A stretch of DNA of 64,000 bases from Gemmatimonadota bacterium (GTDB lineage: Bacteria; Gemmatimonadota; Gemmatimonadetes; Longimicrobiales; Gaopeijiaceae). The position numbers and the translations under genes were made by a program. The stretch is taken from positions 22,142 through 86,141 of the forward strand of contig JAWKQN010000018.1 of assembly GCA_041390125.1 (NCBI GenBank), in the 5' to 3' direction. The first letter of the stretch is position 1, and each line of letters opens with the position of its first letter. The notes beneath the pieces are model-generated. The model worked only from the letters and a program-made list of their open reading frames with translations. It was not told the DNA's origin and searched no databases. Shown here one piece after another: positions 63,032 to 64,000 of this stretch.

Positions 63032-63946
63032 TCAGACGGAGCGGGGCCCGACCGTGTAGCCCGCACCGCCCACCGCGACGACGCCCCGCTCCTCGAACGT
63101 GACGTCGATGCGGCCCAGCCGCACCCCGCCCCACCCCACCTGGTGCACCAGCGTGGACGATCCGTCCGGATGGGTGTGCAGGACGGGCGCATCCAGGAAG
63201 GTGTGGGTGTGCCCGCCCAGCACGATGTCCAGACCGGGCACCTCGGTGGCCAGGCGGAGATCGCTGGGGCGGTCCCCCCGGTACTCGTGTCCCAGGTGGG
63301 ACAGGCACACCACCAGGTCGCACGCTTCGTCGTGGCGGAGCACGTCCACGGCCTGCCGCGCGGCGGCCAGCGGATCGGTGTAGCGCACGCCTTCGTGGTT
63401 GTGGTCGAGCACCAGTCCCCGGAAGTCGATCCCGAGCCCGAAGATCCCGATGCGCAGGTCGTCGACCTCCCGGATCCGCCACGGCTCGACGTGTCGGGCC
63501 AGACGGGGATCGTCGATCTCGTAGTTGGCGCACACGAGCGGGAAACCGGCGTGCTCCAGCATCGACACCAGCCCGTCCACGCCGTTGTCGAACTCGTGGT
63601 TGCCGAGCGTGCTCATCGCGTAGCCCAGCTCGGTCATGGTGCGCATCTCCACCTCTCCCCCGAAGAGGTTGAAGTACGCGGTGCCCTGCACCATGTCGCC
63701 GGAATCCAGCAGGAGCACGTTCGGCTCCTCCGCGCGGATCCGCTCCACCAGCGACGCGCGGCGCGCGACGCCGCCCAGATCCGACATGGGACCGCCGTCC
63801 GCCGGGAACGGGTCGATCCGGGAGTGCGTGTCGTTGGTGTGGAGCAGCACGAGCCGCCGCGCCTCCTGGCCCCGCGCGAAGGCGGGCAGGAGCAGCGTAC
63901 CGGCGGCGCCGGTGCCGAGCGTCCGTACGAAGCGGCGCCGCCTCAT
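63032..63946 (-). CDS. 5'-nucleotidase-type metallophosphatase, Tat-exported
   Basis: A 304-residue periplasmic phosphatase. The start RRRRFVRTLGTGAAGTLLLP looks like a twin-arginine signal. Metallophosphoesterase motifs: LHTNDTHSRIDPF (metal site 1), LLDSGDMVQGTAYFNLFGG, STLGNHEFDNGVDGL (GNHE), CLSHLGHEYRG and LGGHTHTF. This is the catalytic domain of UshA-type 5'-nucleotidases; the C-terminal substrate-binding domain is not part of this protein. Its ATG overlaps the stop of the gene upstream, which probably encodes that missing domain. Confidence 0.9.
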   Translation of the reverse strand: MRRRRFVRTLGTGAAGTLLLPAFARGQEARRLVLLHTNDTHSRIDPFPADGGPMSDLGGVARRASLVERIRAEEPNVLLLDSGDMVQGTAYFNLFGGEVEMRTMTELGYAMSTLGNHEFDNGVDGLVSMLEHAGFPLVCANYEIDDPRLARHVEPWRIREVDDLRIGIFGLGIDFRGLVLDHNHEGVRYTDPLAAARQAVDVLRHDEACDLVVCLSHLGHEYRGDRPSDLRLATEVPGLDIVLGGHTHTFLDAPVLHTHPDGSSTLVHQVGWGGVRLGRIDVTFEERGVVAVGGAGYTVGPRSV

Positions 63947-64000
63947 CGGCCGGCCATCCGGATGCGGCCGGGTGGGGCCGCCGTGAGGGTGCCGAGCTCG
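63943..64000 (-). CDS. C-terminal end of upstream gene (possibly 5'-nucleotidase C-terminal domain)
   Basis: Eighteen codons (ending ELGTLTAAPPGRIRMAGR) and a TGA at 63943-63945 are visible; the rest lies beyond the window. The stop overlaps the start of the phosphatase gene (ATGA), so the two are translationally coupled. In related bacteria a separate 5'-nucleotidase C-terminal-domain protein often occupies this position; the visible residues cannot prove it. Confidence 0.35.
   Translation of the reverse strand, partial: ELGTLTAAPPGRIRMAGR

Overview
The window is high-GC bacterial DNA, densely packed and almost entirely coding. No rRNA, tRNA, CRISPR array or intact insertion sequence was seen. 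The gene mix suggests a Gemmatimonadota-like soil or sediment aerobe: four MacB/FtsX-type ADOP permeases with PadR regulators, a Ser/Thr kinase with a helical-repeat tail, beta-propeller hydrolases, an M1-peptidase/ABC-permease fusion and cbb3 respiration. The phylum is an inference from gene content; no marker gene was available.

Layout. 1-3.5 kb: the start of a secreted protein, queG, a decayed APC amino-acid permease and an IS3-type transposase remnant. 3.5-8.7 kb: a giant propeller-amidohydrolase, a small membrane protein and an AAA_14/DUF4143 ATPase. 8.8-14 kb, minus strand: DUF1772, NmrA-like and AraC genes, a short ankyrin-head/VOC-tail chimera, and a secreted protein with a dihaem peroxidase. 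14.4-29 kb, plus strand: a YceH-like protein, two ADOP permeases, PadR regulators, a VOC protein, a prefix-domain membrane protein, and an ABC ATPase coupled to an M1-peptidase permease. 29-41 kb: gamma-glutamyltransferase, a GAF protein divergent from a protein kinase, an S9 peptidase, a YCII protein and an ABC-F protein. 41-45 kb: a PadR-ADOP pair and a YaiI-type protein. 45-52 kb: a sulfide:quinone oxidoreductase-like flavoprotein, then a tightly overlapped ccoS-ccoN-ccoO-ccoP operon ending in a stress-type membrane protein and a CDF metal exporter. 51.8-56.2 kb, minus strand: an SdpI/SdpR/thioredoxin-like operon and a tctC-tctB-tctA uptake system. 56.4-60 kb: a decayed Phd antitoxin, then an arsenic island (arsR, arsM, phosphoesterase, ACR3). 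60-64 kb: a Phd antitoxin followed by a RelE/ParE-like toxin domain that reads in frame into an ADOP permease, then a 5'-nucleotidase-type phosphatase.

How it works together. Sulfide oxidation and cbb3 oxidase would feed electrons to oxygen at low oxygen tension. ArsR, ArsM and ACR3 would sense, methylate and export arsenic. PadR, SdpR, ArsR and Phd proteins appear to be local autorepressors. Several regulator promoters share one architecture: an inverted repeat between or over the -35 and -10 boxes, with the predicted transcription start at or next to the ATG, which implies leaderless mRNAs.

The most unusual items are the in-frame toxin-permease join beside its antitoxin (59927-63015), the second decayed Phd copy next to three 23-bp repeats (56381-56638), the leaderless operator-promoters, and the unusual contents of the cbb3 operon. 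All functions are read from sequence motifs without database searches.
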